Positions 45,493 to 54,976 of a stretch of 64,000 nt of DNA are shown one piece after another. Below the pieces are notes generated by a model that did no database searches, had not been told where the DNA came from, and saw only the letters and a list, made by a program, of their open reading frames with translations. Location: positions 434,001-498,000 of the forward strand of contig NZ_CP090960.1 of the NCBI RefSeq assembly GCF_021611515.1, written 5' to 3'. Source of the DNA: Mariluticola halotolerans (GTDB lineage: Bacteria > Pseudomonadota > Alphaproteobacteria > Rhizobiales > Devosiaceae). Made by a program: the position numbers and the translations under genes. Within the stretch, counting starts at the first letter, position 1. Each line of letters begins with the position of its first letter.

Positions 45493-47052
45493 ATGAGCCA
45501 GCCAGTGCATGAAACCATCCTCATCGTAGACTTCGGATCGCAGGTTACGCAGCTTATTGCGCGACGCCTGCGGGAGCTGGATGTCTATTGCGAAATCCAC
45601 CCGTTCTCATCAGCTGCAGCGCAGCTTGACCGAATGCAGCCCAAGGGCATCATTCTGTCAGGTGGCCCTGCCAGTGTGCTTGACGAGAACGCGCCGACGC
45701 TCGACCCTGCCTTGTTGGCGGCCAATGTACCGGTTCTGGGCATTTGCTACGGCCAGCAAGCGCTGTGTGTGGCGCTGGGCGGCAAAGTGGAAGCTGGGCA
45801 TCACCGGGAGTTCGGCCGGGCCATGGTGACCCCCGCAAAGGCCTGTGCGCTTTATGAGGGCGTCTGGCCGCTGGGCACGCAACACCAGGTGTGGATGAGC
45901 CACGGTGACCGTGTGACCGAGATCCCTGAGGGATTTGAGGTTGTCGGCACGTCGTCGGGTGCGCCGTTCGCGATGATCGCCGACGTCAAACGCCGTATCT
46001 GGGCGGTGCAATTCCACCCGGAAGTGCATCACACCCCAGACGGGGCACGGCTCTATGAGAATTTCGTCAAGAAAATCTGTGGTTGTTCCGGCGACTGGAC
46101 CATGGCGGCCTATCGCGAGCAGGCGATTGATAAAATCCGTGCGCAGGTTGGCGATGGCAAGGTGATTTGCGCGCTTTCGGGCGGCGTTGATTCCTCGGTT
46201 GCTGCCTTGCTGATCCATGAGGCGATTGGCGACCAGTTGACCTGCATTCTGGTCGATCACGGGTTGATGCGCGAGAATGAGGCGGCGGATGTCGTCTCGA
46301 TGTTCCGCGAGCACTACAATTTGCGCCTGATCCATGTGGATGCAGCGGATACGTTTATCGATGCGCTGGAAGGCGAAGCCGACCCCGAGACCAAGCGCAA
46401 GACGATTGGCCGCCTGTTCATTGAGACATTTGAAGCGGAAGCCAAGAAAATGGGCGGCGCTGCGTTTCTGGCGCAGGGCACGCTTTATCCGGATGTGATT
46501 GAAAGCGTGTCGTTTACCGGCGGGCCTTCCGTGACGATCAAATCGCACCACAATGTTGGTGGTTTGCCTGAGCGCATGAACATGCAGCTGGTGGAGCCGT
46601 TGCGCGAATTGTTCAAGGACGAAGTGCGGGCACTCGGCCGTGAGCTTGGTTTGCCCGAAAGCTTTATCGGCCGGCATCCGTTCCCCGGGCCGGGCCTTGC
46701 CATTCGATGCCCCGGCGGGATTACGCGCGAAAAGCTCAATATCCTGCGGCAGGCTGACGCCATTTATCTCGACGAGATCCGCAAGGCGGGGCTTTATGAT
46801 GAAATCTGGCAGGCCTTTGCCGTGCTGCTGCCGGTGCAGACCGTGGGGGTTATGGGCGACGGGCGCACATATGAGTTCGTCTGTGCGCTGCGCGCTGTGA
46901 CCTCGGTCGATGGCATGACGGCCGACTTCTACCCCTATCAGATGGAATTCCTTGGCCGCGCCGCGACGCGGATCACCAATGAGGTCCGTGGCATTAATCG
47001 CGTCGTTTATGACGTGACCTCAAAGCCTCCCGGGACGATCGAGTGGGAATAG
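45493..47052 (+). CDS. guaA: GMP synthase (glutamine-hydrolysing) GuaA
   Basis: A 519-residue two-domain enzyme that converts XMP to GMP. The N-terminal class I amidotransferase (about 5-195) has the nucleophile in [11 protein letters not shown] (Cys near 85) and partner His/Glu in [10 protein letters not shown]. The ATP-pyrophosphatase domain begins with the P-loop [18 protein letters not shown] (near 225), and the C-terminal dimerisation part has [15 protein letters not shown] weak AAAGG precedes the ATG. It is the partner of guaB in guanine synthesis, with rsmB and two TspO genes between. Confidence 0.97.
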   Translation: MSQPVHETILIVDFGSQVTQLIARRLRELDVYCEIHPFSSAAAQLDRMQPKGIILSGGPASVLDENAPTLDPALLAANVPVLGICYGQQALCVALGGKVEAGHHREFGRAMVTPAKACALYEGVWPLGTQHQVWMSHGDRVTEIPEGFEVVGTSSGAPFAMIADVKRRIWAVQFHPEVHHTPDGARLYENFVKKICGCSGDWTMAAYREQAIDKIRAQVGDGKVICALSGGVDSSVAALLIHEAIGDQLTCILVDHGLMRENEAADVVSMFREHYNLRLIHVDAADTFIDALEGEADPETKRKTIGRLFIETFEAEAKKMGGAAFLAQGTLYPDVIESVSFTGGPSVTIKSHHNVGGLPERMNMQLVEPLRELFKDEVRALGRELGLPESFIGRHPFPGPGLAIRCPGGITREKLNILRQADAIYLDEIRKAGLYDEIWQAFAVLLPVQTVGVMGDGRTYEFVCALRAVTSVDGMTADFYPYQMEFLGRAATRITNEVRGINRVVYDVTSKPPGTIEWE

Positions 47053-47065
47053 TGATTTTCCAATA

Positions 47066-47105
47066 AGGGCTGGCGTGAAGAAACAAGCGTCGGCCCTATT
47101 TTATT
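47066..47105 (+). terminator. Terminator after guaA
   Basis: Arms 47066-47076 (AGGGCTGGCGT) and 47087-47097 pair over 11 positions, three of them G-U pairs, and are followed by ATTTTATT. It lies 14 bp after the guaA stop. Confidence 0.7.
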
Positions 47106-47620
47106 GAAAATAATAAGTTTTCAGACTTTTTCCAGGCTACCTCAGTTCTTCGCAGATTGAGCATGAAGCTTTATTAGATGATATTCTCAGAAGCCTGGAC
47201 ACGTTTCGCGTAAGACGCGAAGCGATAATGATTCCCGCTTTTGACGTCACGTTTGACACCTGTCGCCCGTGATGGCGCAAAGGCATCCAAAACATAGACC
47301 TGCAGTATAAATACGACTCGAAAACATCGGATCAAGCGGGCATTTGGTGCGCCAATGCTGGTGTTGGCAGGGTTGTGGCACAGGCTGTGGGGGTTACACC
47401 CGCGCGGCTCACCAAATTGACTGGAAGGCTGGGCCGGACAATTTCTTCACATCGGTTTGGGCGGACCAATGCCTTGGATATGAGGGCTGCCATCCAAAGA
47501 GGACAAGGCTTGCATGATGATGCTTGCCGAAGAAGCGCTCGGCTAAATGTTTGATACGAAAAACATTTATAGCTCCGACGACAAAGTGCGACGCACGATA
47601 AGGGATGAGAGGGATATCAG
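47106..47620. other. Non-coding spacer before the hydroxyacyl-CoA dehydrogenase gene
   Basis: About 515 bp with no supportable gene. One open frame (47273-47554) has no start codon and resembles nothing I recognise. The last 30 bp contain AAGGGATGAGAGGGA, the ribosome site of the next gene. Promoter position is not evident. Confidence 0.5.
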
Positions 47621-48520
47621 ATGAAGTCAATTGGAGTTGTAGGTGCCGGCCAAATGGGGGCCGGAATAGCGCAAGTGATGGCACTTGCCGGTTATCAGGT
47701 GGTTTTGACCGAGATAGACGGGGCGGCGCTTAAGCGGGGGCTTGGCGCTATTGAGCAGAGCATGGATCGCCTGATCAAAAAAGGCACTATTGATGATGCG
47801 GCCAAGCAGCAGGGGCTTCTGAAGATCTCCACGTCGACATCACTCCAGGCGCTGGATCAGGCTGATCTGGTGATTGAAGCGGTGCCAGAAATTCTGGACC
47901 TTAAAACCAAAGTCCATAGAGAAATTGAGAGCGTGGTGCGTGAAGACGCGATCATTGCGACAAACACCTCGTCAATCTCGGTGACCAAGCTGGCAGCGGC
48001 AACATCGCGCCCCGAGCGCTTCATTGGGGTTCACTTCTTTCATCCCGTGCCGATGATGGGGCTTGTGGAGGTTATCAGAGGCCTGCAAACAAGCGATGAT
48101 ACTTCGGAAAAAGCCTATGCACTTGTCCGTTCCATCGAAAAATCACTCGTGATTTCCGCCGACACGCCCGGTTTTATCGTCAACCGTCTCCTTGTGCCGA
48201 TGATCAATGAAGCCATTTTCGCTTTGTCCGGCTGTGTTGCTGATGTGGTGACTATTGATACCGCGATGCGCCTGGGGGCCAACCATCCCATGGGGCCACT
48301 TACCTTGGCAGACTTTGTTGGACTGGACACCGTGCTTTCGGCACAGACGGTTCTGCACCAACAACTGGGAGAGTCGAAATATCGTCCTGCACCGATGCTG
48401 GTGAAGCTGGTGGAGGCAGGGTGGTTAGGCAGAAAGGCCGGGATTGGCTTTTATGACTACTCGGGTGCTGAGGCTGTTCCCAACAGTCGCTTGCCCTTGC
48501 ATGCCAGCCGAAATAGTTGA
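47621..48520 (+). CDS. 3-hydroxybutyryl-CoA dehydrogenase-type enzyme
   Basis: A 299-residue NAD-dependent 3-hydroxyacyl-CoA dehydrogenase of the single-domain PaaH/Hbd type. It shows the Rossmann motif VVGAGQMGAGIAQVMA (6-21), the active-site histidine in GVHFFHPVPMMGLVEV (near 138), IEAVPE (near 88), GFIVNRLLVPMINEA and HPMGPLTLADFVGLD. It oxidises 3-hydroxyacyl-CoA to 3-oxoacyl-CoA. It converges on an AraC-type regulator with a 39-bp gap and is a single-gene unit. A related but distinct enzyme of the carnitine-dehydrogenase type is encoded at 54973-55929, so the two should not be equated. Confidence 0.9.
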   Translation: MKSIGVVGAGQMGAGIAQVMALAGYQVVLTEIDGAALKRGLGAIEQSMDRLIKKGTIDDAAKQQGLLKISTSTSLQALDQADLVIEAVPEILDLKTKVHREIESVVREDAIIATNTSSISVTKLAAATSRPERFIGVHFFHPVPMMGLVEVIRGLQTSDDTSEKAYALVRSIEKSLVISADTPGFIVNRLLVPMINEAIFALSGCVADVVTIDTAMRLGANHPMGPLTLADFVGLDTVLSAQTVLHQQLGESKYRPAPMLVKLVEAGWLGRKAGIGFYDYSGAEAVPNSRLPLHASRNS

Positions 48521-48559
48521 GATCAATACGGGTTGGCCAAGTCGCACCGGCTTTGCATC

Positions 48560-49570
48560 TTACCTTTTTCGGAATTCGCTTGGGCTCATGCCATTCCAGC
48601 GCCTAAACGAGGTCCTGAAGTTTGCGGCGTCGGAGAACCCTAAAAGGTTGGCGATGTCTTCCACTGTGAAACTATTCGCGTCCAAATATTTTTTGGCCAG
48701 CGTGTTCCGCACCTCATCCATAATTTCCGAATATGTGCGCTGCTCCGCTTTGAGTTTGCGACGCAAGGTGCGGCTTGTGATGGATAGTTTGGTTGCAACC
48801 TCATCCATTGAGGGAAAGGGGGCGGGGGTCTCCATTACAATGCGTGAAACCCGTCCCGCGACACCTTCGATTGACCGGAGGTCATCAAGCAAGCGCTCAC
48901 AGCTTTCCCGCAAGGTGGCGTGGCTGATCGGGTTCACCATGGGGGGGCGCTCATCCAATATCGATGTGTCATAGACCATTCTGGTAGCCGGCATATCGAA
49001 CTGAACAGGGCATTCAAAAAGTTGACTGAGAAGTTCTGATTGAAGGGGCGCCTTGTTGGCAATTTCAATGCGTATTGGCTTGCGGTCTGCCCTGGTGATG
49101 TCGCGCACATGGGTTACGTGCGCAGAAAGTTGCTGGAAAAGCAGAAAGCTGTGCACTTTTTGCGGGTAACCCACAAAGTGTTCGTCAGGAAATTTCCAGA
49201 CGAATTTGTCGTCCACGGTTTCAAAATCAATCTCGAACAACGGGGTTGCCAAGCGGTGATACCGGACCGCAAACTCGAAGCTTGACCGCACAGACGGCCC
49301 GCAAAGCAGTGCGAAACCATATAATCCGTAAGCGGACAGGTGCAGGTTTTGACCGACCTCAAGCGGTAGCCGCAGATCACCACATAAACGAACCACATTC
49401 TCGCACGCGGTCACATAGTGTTCGATCGATGTGTTGGGGCTTTTCTCCTCAAGATCGCTTTCAGTGAAGGGCAGGCGATGCAGAACCTGCGCCGGGGTCA
49501 GGTTGTAGCGCTTGGCGCATTCCAGCAGAGTGTAAAGTTTGTAGGGCGCGTACATTTCTCGCTCCGGCAA
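48560..49570 (-). CDS. AraC-family regulator with Arabinose_bd/OruR-type N-terminal domain
   Basis: A 336-residue regulator. The N-terminal ligand/dimer domain (about 15-200, LSAYGLYGFALLCGPSVRSSFEFAV) is of the AraC_binding_2/ArgR-OruR type, and the C-terminal AraC double helix-turn-helix (about 235-335) has ATKLSITSRTLRRKLKAEQR and VEDIANLLGFSDAANFRTSFRRWNG split over both motifs. Related regulators respond to amino acids, carnitine or other small acids. It is divergent from the ribose-type importer across 120 bp and probably activates that operon. Two CCCCTA direct repeats lie in the spacer. Confidence 0.88.
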   Translation of the reverse strand: MPEREMYAPYKLYTLLECAKRYNLTPAQVLHRLPFTESDLEEKSPNTSIEHYVTACENVVRLCGDLRLPLEVGQNLHLSAYGLYGFALLCGPSVRSSFEFAVRYHRLATPLFEIDFETVDDKFVWKFPDEHFVGYPQKVHSFLLFQQLSAHVTHVRDITRADRKPIRIEIANKAPLQSELLSQLFECPVQFDMPATRMVYDTSILDERPPMVNPISHATLRESCERLLDDLRSIEGVAGRVSRIVMETPAPFPSMDEVATKLSITSRTLRRKLKAEQRTYSEIMDEVRNTLAKKYLDANSFTVEDIANLLGFSDAANFRTSFRRWNGMSPSEFRKR

Positions 49571-49610
49571 TCAACGGTCAGGTAGGCAAACCTGAATGTC
49601 CCACCATAAC

Positions 49611-49631
49611 CCCCTAGTTGTCCCCTAACAA
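49611..49631. promoter_or_regulatory. CCCCTA direct repeats in the AraC/importer spacer
   Basis: CCCCTAGTTG (49611-49620) and CCCCTAACAA (49622-49631) start 11 bp apart, one helical turn, in the 120-bp spacer. AraC-type activators bind direct repeats near the -35 region of target promoters, so this is a candidate site. It is only a short match and could be chance. Confidence 0.35.
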
Positions 49632-49690
49632 CCTTATCGTGCGCGGCGATTTTCGCCACATTATGCTGGATTTTCTGGGAGGAGAAACAA

Positions 49691-50797
49691 ATGAGTAACA
49701 AAACATTCCGCAGATTCCTGCTTGGTTCCGCGCTCGCGCTTCCGGTTGCAATGGGTGCGGCGAGTGCCGCGACTGCCGAGCCCTACAAAGTGTTTTTAAG
49801 CATGAGCTATGTCGGCAATGACTGGCAGGCTGAGGCGCAGAACATGGTCTCGGCTATGGCGGTCGCGCATGCCGATCAGGTGGATTTGCAAATCCAGGTG
49901 GCCGGACCGGTCGCGCAAAAGCAAATTCAGCAGATCAACGCCATGGTGCAGGCTGGTGCGGATGCGATTATCGTTTATCCGATTTCGCCGACCGCATTGA
50001 ACCCTGCCATTCAGAATGCCTGCGCGAAAGGGGTTGTCGTCTTCGCCTATGATAGTTCAGTCACTGAGCCATGCGCCTATAACGTGGTTACTGACCAAGT
50101 TGCTTTGGCCACTGAAAGTGCAGAATGGGTCGCCGAGAAGATGGACCACAAGGGTAATCTGATCTTCATGACGGGTGTGCCCGGCACATCTGTCGACACT
50201 GATCGCAATACGGCGGCGCGCGAAGTGTTCGCCAAATACCCGGACATCAAGATCATTGCCGAACCGAACGGGATGTGGTCGCAGGCGGTTGCGCGCAAGG
50301 CGCTCACCGAAGTTCTTGCGACCAGCAGCTGGGACGCTGTCGATGGCGTCTGGGGGGCGACTGCATGCGTGCAGTCCTGGTCACTTCAGGTTGAAGCTGG
50401 GGAGACCGATCTGGTGCCCTGTGGCGCAGAGGGCACGAATGGCATGCGGGTCATGATGTTGCCTGAGGGGGCGATTGAGGGGGCAACAGGCACATATGCG
50501 CCAATGGGTGCCCCTGGTATTTCCCTCGAAAGTCATCCCGGTGCGGGTGCGGTGGCGCTGAAGCTGGCGCTCGATGTTCTCGCGGGCAAGGAGGTCCAGA
50601 AGTTGACCTATATGCCATTGGACGCGGTTACGTCCGACACCGTCCGGCTTTGCGAAGACGGTTCATTTGAGGAGTTGGTTTCCGGCTGCAACACATTCAA
50701 CCCTGCGCTGGTGCCGGCTGGCTGGTTCGCCAATATTGCGAACCCGGATACGCCTGAAGTTGGATTCAACGCGGCGCTCGTTGGGCAGCCTGAATAG
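49691..50797 (+). CDS. Ribose-type ABC transporter substrate-binding protein (periplasmic binding protein 1 fold)
   Basis: A 368-residue secreted protein with GGGAGGAG upstream. A signal peptide (about 1-33, ending ATAEP) precedes the PBP1 fold: VFLSMSYVGNDWQAEAQNM, VAGPVAQKQIQQINAMV, DAIIVYPISPTALNPAI and MTGVPGTSVDTDRN. It has extra cysteines (QNACAKG, EPCAYNV, TACVQ, VPCGAEG, RLCEDG, SGCN), an unusually high number for this family, which may form disulfides. Ligands of related proteins are pentoses, polyols and purine-like or quaternary compounds. The operon's later genes suggest a hydroxy acid or its glycoside. Confidence 0.88.
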   Translation: MSNKTFRRFLLGSALALPVAMGAASAATAEPYKVFLSMSYVGNDWQAEAQNMVSAMAVAHADQVDLQIQVAGPVAQKQIQQINAMVQAGADAIIVYPISPTALNPAIQNACAKGVVVFAYDSSVTEPCAYNVVTDQVALATESAEWVAEKMDHKGNLIFMTGVPGTSVDTDRNTAAREVFAKYPDIKIIAEPNGMWSQAVARKALTEVLATSSWDAVDGVWGATACVQSWSLQVEAGETDLVPCGAEGTNGMRVMMLPEGAIEGATGTYAPMGAPGISLESHPGAGAVALKLALDVLAGKEVQKLTYMPLDAVTSDTVRLCEDGSFEELVSGCNTFNPALVPAGWFANIANPDTPEVGFNAALVGQPE

Positions 50798-50808
50798 GTG
50801 ATGACCAT

Positions 50809-50843
50809 GTCAGGCAGGCGGCGCCTGGTGCCGCCTGCCTGAC
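50809..50843 (+). other. Intercistronic stem-loop after the binding-protein gene
   Basis: A perfect 14-bp stem (50809-50822 with 50830-50843, GTCAGGCAGGCGGC) and a 7-nt loop, without a T-run. It lies between the binding protein and the ATPase and is probably an mRNA-stabilising or attenuating element. Confidence 0.7.
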
Positions 50844-50870
50844 GCATAGATCAGGTCTGATGAGGCAAAT

Positions 50871-52400
50871 ATGTCTGATGCGCTCCACCTTCAGGGTGTA
50901 ACAAAATCTTATGGGCCGACTGTCGCGCTGTCGGATGCATCCTTCAGTGTGAAAGCCGGCACCGTCCATGCGCTTTTGGGCGAAAATGGCGCGGGCAAGT
51001 CTACTGTCGTGAAAATTTTAAGTGGATTGGTGAGGCCCGACGGCGGCTCGATATCCCTTTTTGGTGAAGACGTGCAGATCGCTCACCGGGGTGGCTCCAG
51101 TGAACTGGGCATCGAGACCGCATTTCAGGAAATCCCGCTGATCAATGATCTGACTGTCGCTGAAAATCTGCTCTTGCCGGATCTCCCGCTAAGATTTGGA
51201 TTTTTGGTGAAACGCCGCGCCATGATGGAGCGGGTCAGGGCGTTGCAGTCGGAACTGGAAATTGCGGATATTGATCCGCGCGCACTTGTTAGCGAACTGG
51301 ATCTTTCACAACGTCAAAAGGTTGAGATTGCGCGCGCTATTTCGCGTAATCCGCGATTGCTTATTCTGGACGAGCCTACCGCGGCTCTTTCGCGTGCCGA
51401 TGTTGAATGGCTCGGGCGCCGAATTGCCGAGCTGAAGGTTAAACACACCACGATTGTCCTCGTTACGCATCGCATGCCTGAAGTCCGTGATCTGTGTTCG
51501 GACATGTCCATTCTGCGAAATGGGACGCATGTGGGCAGCTTTTCAGTGGGCGAGATATCTGACGAGCAGGTGTTCCGTCATATTATGGGGCGCTCTGTTG
51601 AAGTCAGCTTTCCGTCGCGGTCAGTTCCCAAAGCTAAAACGGATCACCCCCCGCTTATACAAGCGGAAGGGATAACCGCCGGTCGTAAAGTGCGGGACAT
51701 TTCGATGTCGCTAAACCCAGGCGAAATTGTGGGTGTCGCGTGTTTGCAGGGTATGGGGCAGGTCGATTTTTTCAACGCGCTGTTTGGGGTCGAGCAACTC
51801 AGTGCCGGCCGCTTGTTGATCAACGGGGAGCAAGCGCATTTTGGCTCTCCCGCTAATGCCATAGAGGCGGGCCTGGCGCTTGTGCCGGAAGACCGTAAAA
51901 TTCAGGGTCTGGCGCTTAATCGCTCCGGCGTCGAAAATGCGACGCTTCCAATTGTCGAGGACTTCTCGTCTTTTGGAATTCTGCAGGCAAAGCAGGAGCA
52001 GAATGCGGCCGATCAAGTCTTCGCGTCAGTCAATCTGCACCCTCGTGCATTATATCAGACACCTTCTGAGTTTAGCGGTGGCAATCAGCAAAAGATCGTC
52101 CTCGCCAAATGGCTGATGACCCAGTGCAGATCGCTGCTGGTGTTCGACCCGACACGCGGCGTCGATATCGGCACGAAGCATGAAATTTATGCGCTGTTGC
52201 GTGGGTTTGCTGAAACCGGTGGCGGGGTTCTGTTCCATTCTACCGAAGTGCCTGAGCTGATTGGACTGTGTGACCGCATCCTTGTCATCTACGACGGACG
52301 CGTTGTTGCTGATGTGCCGCATTCCGAAGCCACGGAGGAAGGTATCGGCGCGCTGATGATGGGCGCATTTCCGCAGAGTTTGAAGGGATGCGCGGCATGA
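50871..52400 (+). CDS. Ribose-type ABC transporter ATPase with two ATPase domains (RbsA/MglA-like)
   Basis: A 509-residue double ATPase. The first half has Walker A LLGENGAGKSTVVK (near 36), an unusual signature ELDLSQRQKVEIARA (near 143, LSQRQ form) and Walker B LLILDEPTAAL. The second half has the degenerate P-loop GVACLQGMGQVDFF (near 288) expected for this family, signature FSGGNQQK (near 402) and VFDPTRGVDIGTK. It energises monosaccharide-type import with the fused permease encoded next. Its stop overlaps the next start by 4 bp (ATGA). Confidence 0.93.
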   Translation: MSDALHLQGVTKSYGPTVALSDASFSVKAGTVHALLGENGAGKSTVVKILSGLVRPDGGSISLFGEDVQIAHRGGSSELGIETAFQEIPLINDLTVAENLLLPDLPLRFGFLVKRRAMMERVRALQSELEIADIDPRALVSELDLSQRQKVEIARAISRNPRLLILDEPTAALSRADVEWLGRRIAELKVKHTTIVLVTHRMPEVRDLCSDMSILRNGTHVGSFSVGEISDEQVFRHIMGRSVEVSFPSRSVPKAKTDHPPLIQAEGITAGRKVRDISMSLNPGEIVGVACLQGMGQVDFFNALFGVEQLSAGRLLINGEQAHFGSPANAIEAGLALVPEDRKIQGLALNRSGVENATLPIVEDFSSFGILQAKQEQNAADQVFASVNLHPRALYQTPSEFSGGNQQKIVLAKWLMTQCRSLLVFDPTRGVDIGTKHEIYALLRGFAETGGGVLFHSTEVPELIGLCDRILVIYDGRVVADVPHSEATEEGIGALMMGAFPQSLKGCAA

Positions 52401-54433
52401 CCACCAGCTTTTTTGAAGGCTCGAATCTCTCACGGGTTATGACGCGAAATCAGGGTGCGCTAGTTGCCTTCGGCACGCTGATCGTTGCTTTCGTTCTTTT
52501 GCAGAACAACCTCGCCCATGGCTTCAGCTATTACGATATCAGCACCACATTCGCCAGCAGTACAACGCTTGCGATTGCCGCTATAGGGGCGACCCTCGTT
52601 GTGATTTCGCGCGGGCTCGACCTTTCGGTGGGCGCGGTCATTTCCCTCTCCAATTGTTTGATTGCTGCCCATATGGGCGACAGCACCACGTCGATGATCT
52701 TGTGGGCGTTTCTTGGGGTTGGTGCAGGGGCCCTGGTTGGGTTGTTCAACGGCATTTTCGTTGTTCTGTTTCGCTTGCCCTCGATCATTGTCACTTTGGC
52801 GAGCATGTTCATTGTCGAGGGGCTGACGCTTATGATCATGAGCCAGCCCGGTGGCACGATTCCGGGTGGTTTCTCCGCATTTTTTCTATCCGATGCGATC
52901 CCGAACCTTTTGCCTATGTCCGCGGCCTTGATCGGGCTGGTGCTTATTGGCTGGTTCATGCTGAAGGCAAGTCCGTTTGGCATCAGTTTGTATGCCATTG
53001 GCAGTAGTGATGAGGCGGCACTCGCCAAAGGGGTTTCCGTCGATCTGACCCGGATGATCACCTATATGATTGCCGGTGCACTTTATGGTCTGGCCGGGAT
53101 GTTTTTGGCAGCGCAGACGGGGTCGGGCGACCCTACGGTGGGCCCACCGATGCTGCTGCCGGTTTTTGTTGCTGTCGTCCTGGGCGGTACGGTCTTTACA
53201 GGCGGCAGGGGCGGGTGTCTTGGCACGGTCTTTGGTGCCCTGACGCTCATGCTGATCGTCAACCTGCTACTGGTGTTCAATGTCCCGACCTTCTATTCGA
53301 GCGTGGTTGAGGGCTGCCTTTTGATCCTTGCCGTTCTCGCGGGATCCCGCGAGCAGATCGCCAAGTCTCTAGCGCGCCTCCGCCTCTGGGCCAAACGCCG
53401 CGCCAGCCCTGTAAAACCTCATATCCGTCGACGATATACTGCAGCGCCCACAAAACGGGCCGACGATACATTGCCGTCTGGCCCTGTCACGCGCTGGCTT
53501 AAATTGAACCGGGTTGCGCTGGGGACCAGCATGCCTGCCTATTTCAGCCTGTTTGTGGTTCTCATTGCGACCGCTGTGATTTTTGAGGGGCGCCTTTCCG
53601 GTCTTAGCTACGCCAATTCATTGCTGGTCCTGACGGCATTCCTTGCCGTTCTGGCATTGGGGCAGGGTAGTGTTGTGATCAGCGGCGGGCTTGATCTGTC
53701 GGTGCCGGCGATGATTACCTTTTCTGGTGTCATGCTCGGCGAGTGGTCGCTGGCGGGCATGGGGGAATTTACGCCGGTCGTGGTTGTCGGCCTGGCAACG
53801 CTCATTGGCGCGTTGAGCGGGGTAGGCATCGGCATTATCGGGATGCATCCACTCATTGTGACGCTGGCTGTGAACGGCATTCTAGGCGGTGTCGTCCTCG
53901 TCGCTACCGGCGGGACACCGCACGGGGTTGCGCCTGAATGGGTGACCTGGTTCATGACGGGGAAAATAGGTGGCTTTACGCCTATCGTGCCAGCGCTTTT
54001 CGTATTTGTTGTGGCTGCGAGCGTGTTGCTGGGTAACACGCCATTTGGACGGCGCCTCTACGCTGTTGGCAGTAATCAGACGATGGCCTATTTCTCCGGC
54101 GTTTCTGTCGCCCGTACGCAGATAACGGCGTACGCCCTCAGTGCCGCATGCGCTGCAGTTGTTGGCATTATGCTTTCGGGCTTCAGTGGCCAGGCTTTCA
54201 TCGACATGGGCACACCATACCTGTTGCCTTCCATCGCCGTCGTTGTGATTGGCGGAACGGCGATGACGGGTGGCCGTGGCACCTATCTGGGGATGCTGGG
54301 AGGCGCGCTGCTTATGACAGCGCTGTCGACGGCCCTCCAGGGCATGCTGATACCGATCGCGGTGCGCAATGTCGTGTTTGGTGTCGTGATACTTGGGGCA
54401 GTTATCGGACTGCGCGAAAAAAAATCCACATGA
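52397..54433 (+). CDS. Ribose-type ABC permease, two RbsC-like units fused in one chain
   Basis: A 678-residue membrane protein containing two complete RbsC-type permease units. Unit 1 (about 10-320) has VVISRGLDLSVGAVISLS and LLPVFVAVVLGGTVFTGGRG. A basic linker (about 322-365) follows. Unit 2 (about 375-678) has VVISGGLDLSVPAMITFS and LLPSIAVVVIGGTAMTGGRG. In the usual arrangement two separate permease chains dimerise; here the pair is covalently joined, so the transporter would be one fused permease plus one double ATPase. The fusion is uninterrupted, with no sign of a frameshift. Start set by ATGA overlap with the ATPase gene; ATG 52388 is an alternative. Confidence 0.92.
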   Translation: MTTSFFEGSNLSRVMTRNQGALVAFGTLIVAFVLLQNNLAHGFSYYDISTTFASSTTLAIAAIGATLVVISRGLDLSVGAVISLSNCLIAAHMGDSTTSMILWAFLGVGAGALVGLFNGIFVVLFRLPSIIVTLASMFIVEGLTLMIMSQPGGTIPGGFSAFFLSDAIPNLLPMSAALIGLVLIGWFMLKASPFGISLYAIGSSDEAALAKGVSVDLTRMITYMIAGALYGLAGMFLAAQTGSGDPTVGPPMLLPVFVAVVLGGTVFTGGRGGCLGTVFGALTLMLIVNLLLVFNVPTFYSSVVEGCLLILAVLAGSREQIAKSLARLRLWAKRRASPVKPHIRRRYTAAPTKRADDTLPSGPVTRWLKLNRVALGTSMPAYFSLFVVLIATAVIFEGRLSGLSYANSLLVLTAFLAVLALGQGSVVISGGLDLSVPAMITFSGVMLGEWSLAGMGEFTPVVVVGLATLIGALSGVGIGIIGMHPLIVTLAVNGILGGVVLVATGGTPHGVAPEWVTWFMTGKIGGFTPIVPALFVFVVAASVLLGNTPFGRRLYAVGSNQTMAYFSGVSVARTQITAYALSAACAAVVGIMLSGFSGQAFIDMGTPYLLPSIAVVVIGGTAMTGGRGTYLGMLGGALLMTALSTALQGMLIPIAVRNVVFGVVILGAVIGLREKKST

Positions 54434-54448
54434 GCGAAGGAGGAATTC

Positions 54449-54976
54449 ATGCTTAAGCAAGTTCGCAGGATTGTCACTCAAAACGATGAAAGCGGCAAAT
54501 CCGAGGTGTTGTTCGACGGCATCGCCGATGAGGTCATGACCGTCCTGACCGAGTTGTGGGTCACCGGTCCGGGGCGCCACGATCACAAATCTCCAACCGA
54601 TATGGCAAAGAAAACCGTTGGCGTTCTGCCACCCAAAGGCGGCACGGTATTTCGCATCTTTCAGATTGCGCCAGACAGCGAGAATGATCATTTGAGCGCC
54701 GAAGAGCGCCAGCAGACCGCCCGTGAATGGTTCAAGGAAATGAAGGGTGTCGATATTCAGCCTGACACTTCACGTCACGAGTCGATGCATACTACCGATA
54801 CAACCGATTACATTATGTTGCTTTCGGGCGAGATCACACTGGTGCTCGACAAGGAAGAGCGCGACCTCAAGCCATTTGATGTCGTCGTTCAGCGCGGCAC
54901 CAACCATGCATGGGTCAATCGCGGGTCTGAAGACGCGCTTTTGATGGCCGTTTTGGTGGACGCCAACAGCGCATGA
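54449..54976 (+). CDS. Cupin-domain protein
   Basis: A 175-residue soluble protein with GAAGGAGG 6 nt before the ATG. The C-terminal half is a cupin barrel: YIMLLSGEITLVLDKEERDL (second strand set, near 118) and PFDVVVQRGTNHAWVNRG (motif 2 with a conserved His, near 139). In the N-terminal half HDHKSPTD (near 44) may add ligands, but the canonical first motif is incomplete, so metal binding is uncertain. It lies 15 bp after the importer and overlaps the dehydrogenase gene by 4 bp, so it belongs to the same unit. It could be an isomerase, a lyase or a ligand-sensing protein. Function unknown. Confidence 0.8.
   Translation: MLKQVRRIVTQNDESGKSEVLFDGIADEVMTVLTELWVTGPGRHDHKSPTDMAKKTVGVLPPKGGTVFRIFQIAPDSENDHLSAEERQQTAREWFKEMKGVDIQPDTSRHESMHTTDTTDYIMLLSGEITLVLDKEERDLKPFDVVVQRGTNHAWVNRGSEDALLMAVLVDANSA

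Noticed and set aside
47273-47554. A 93-codon open frame in the spacer after guaA
   Set aside because: It has no start codon or ribosome site and resembles no family I know; a frame of this length is expected by chance at this composition.
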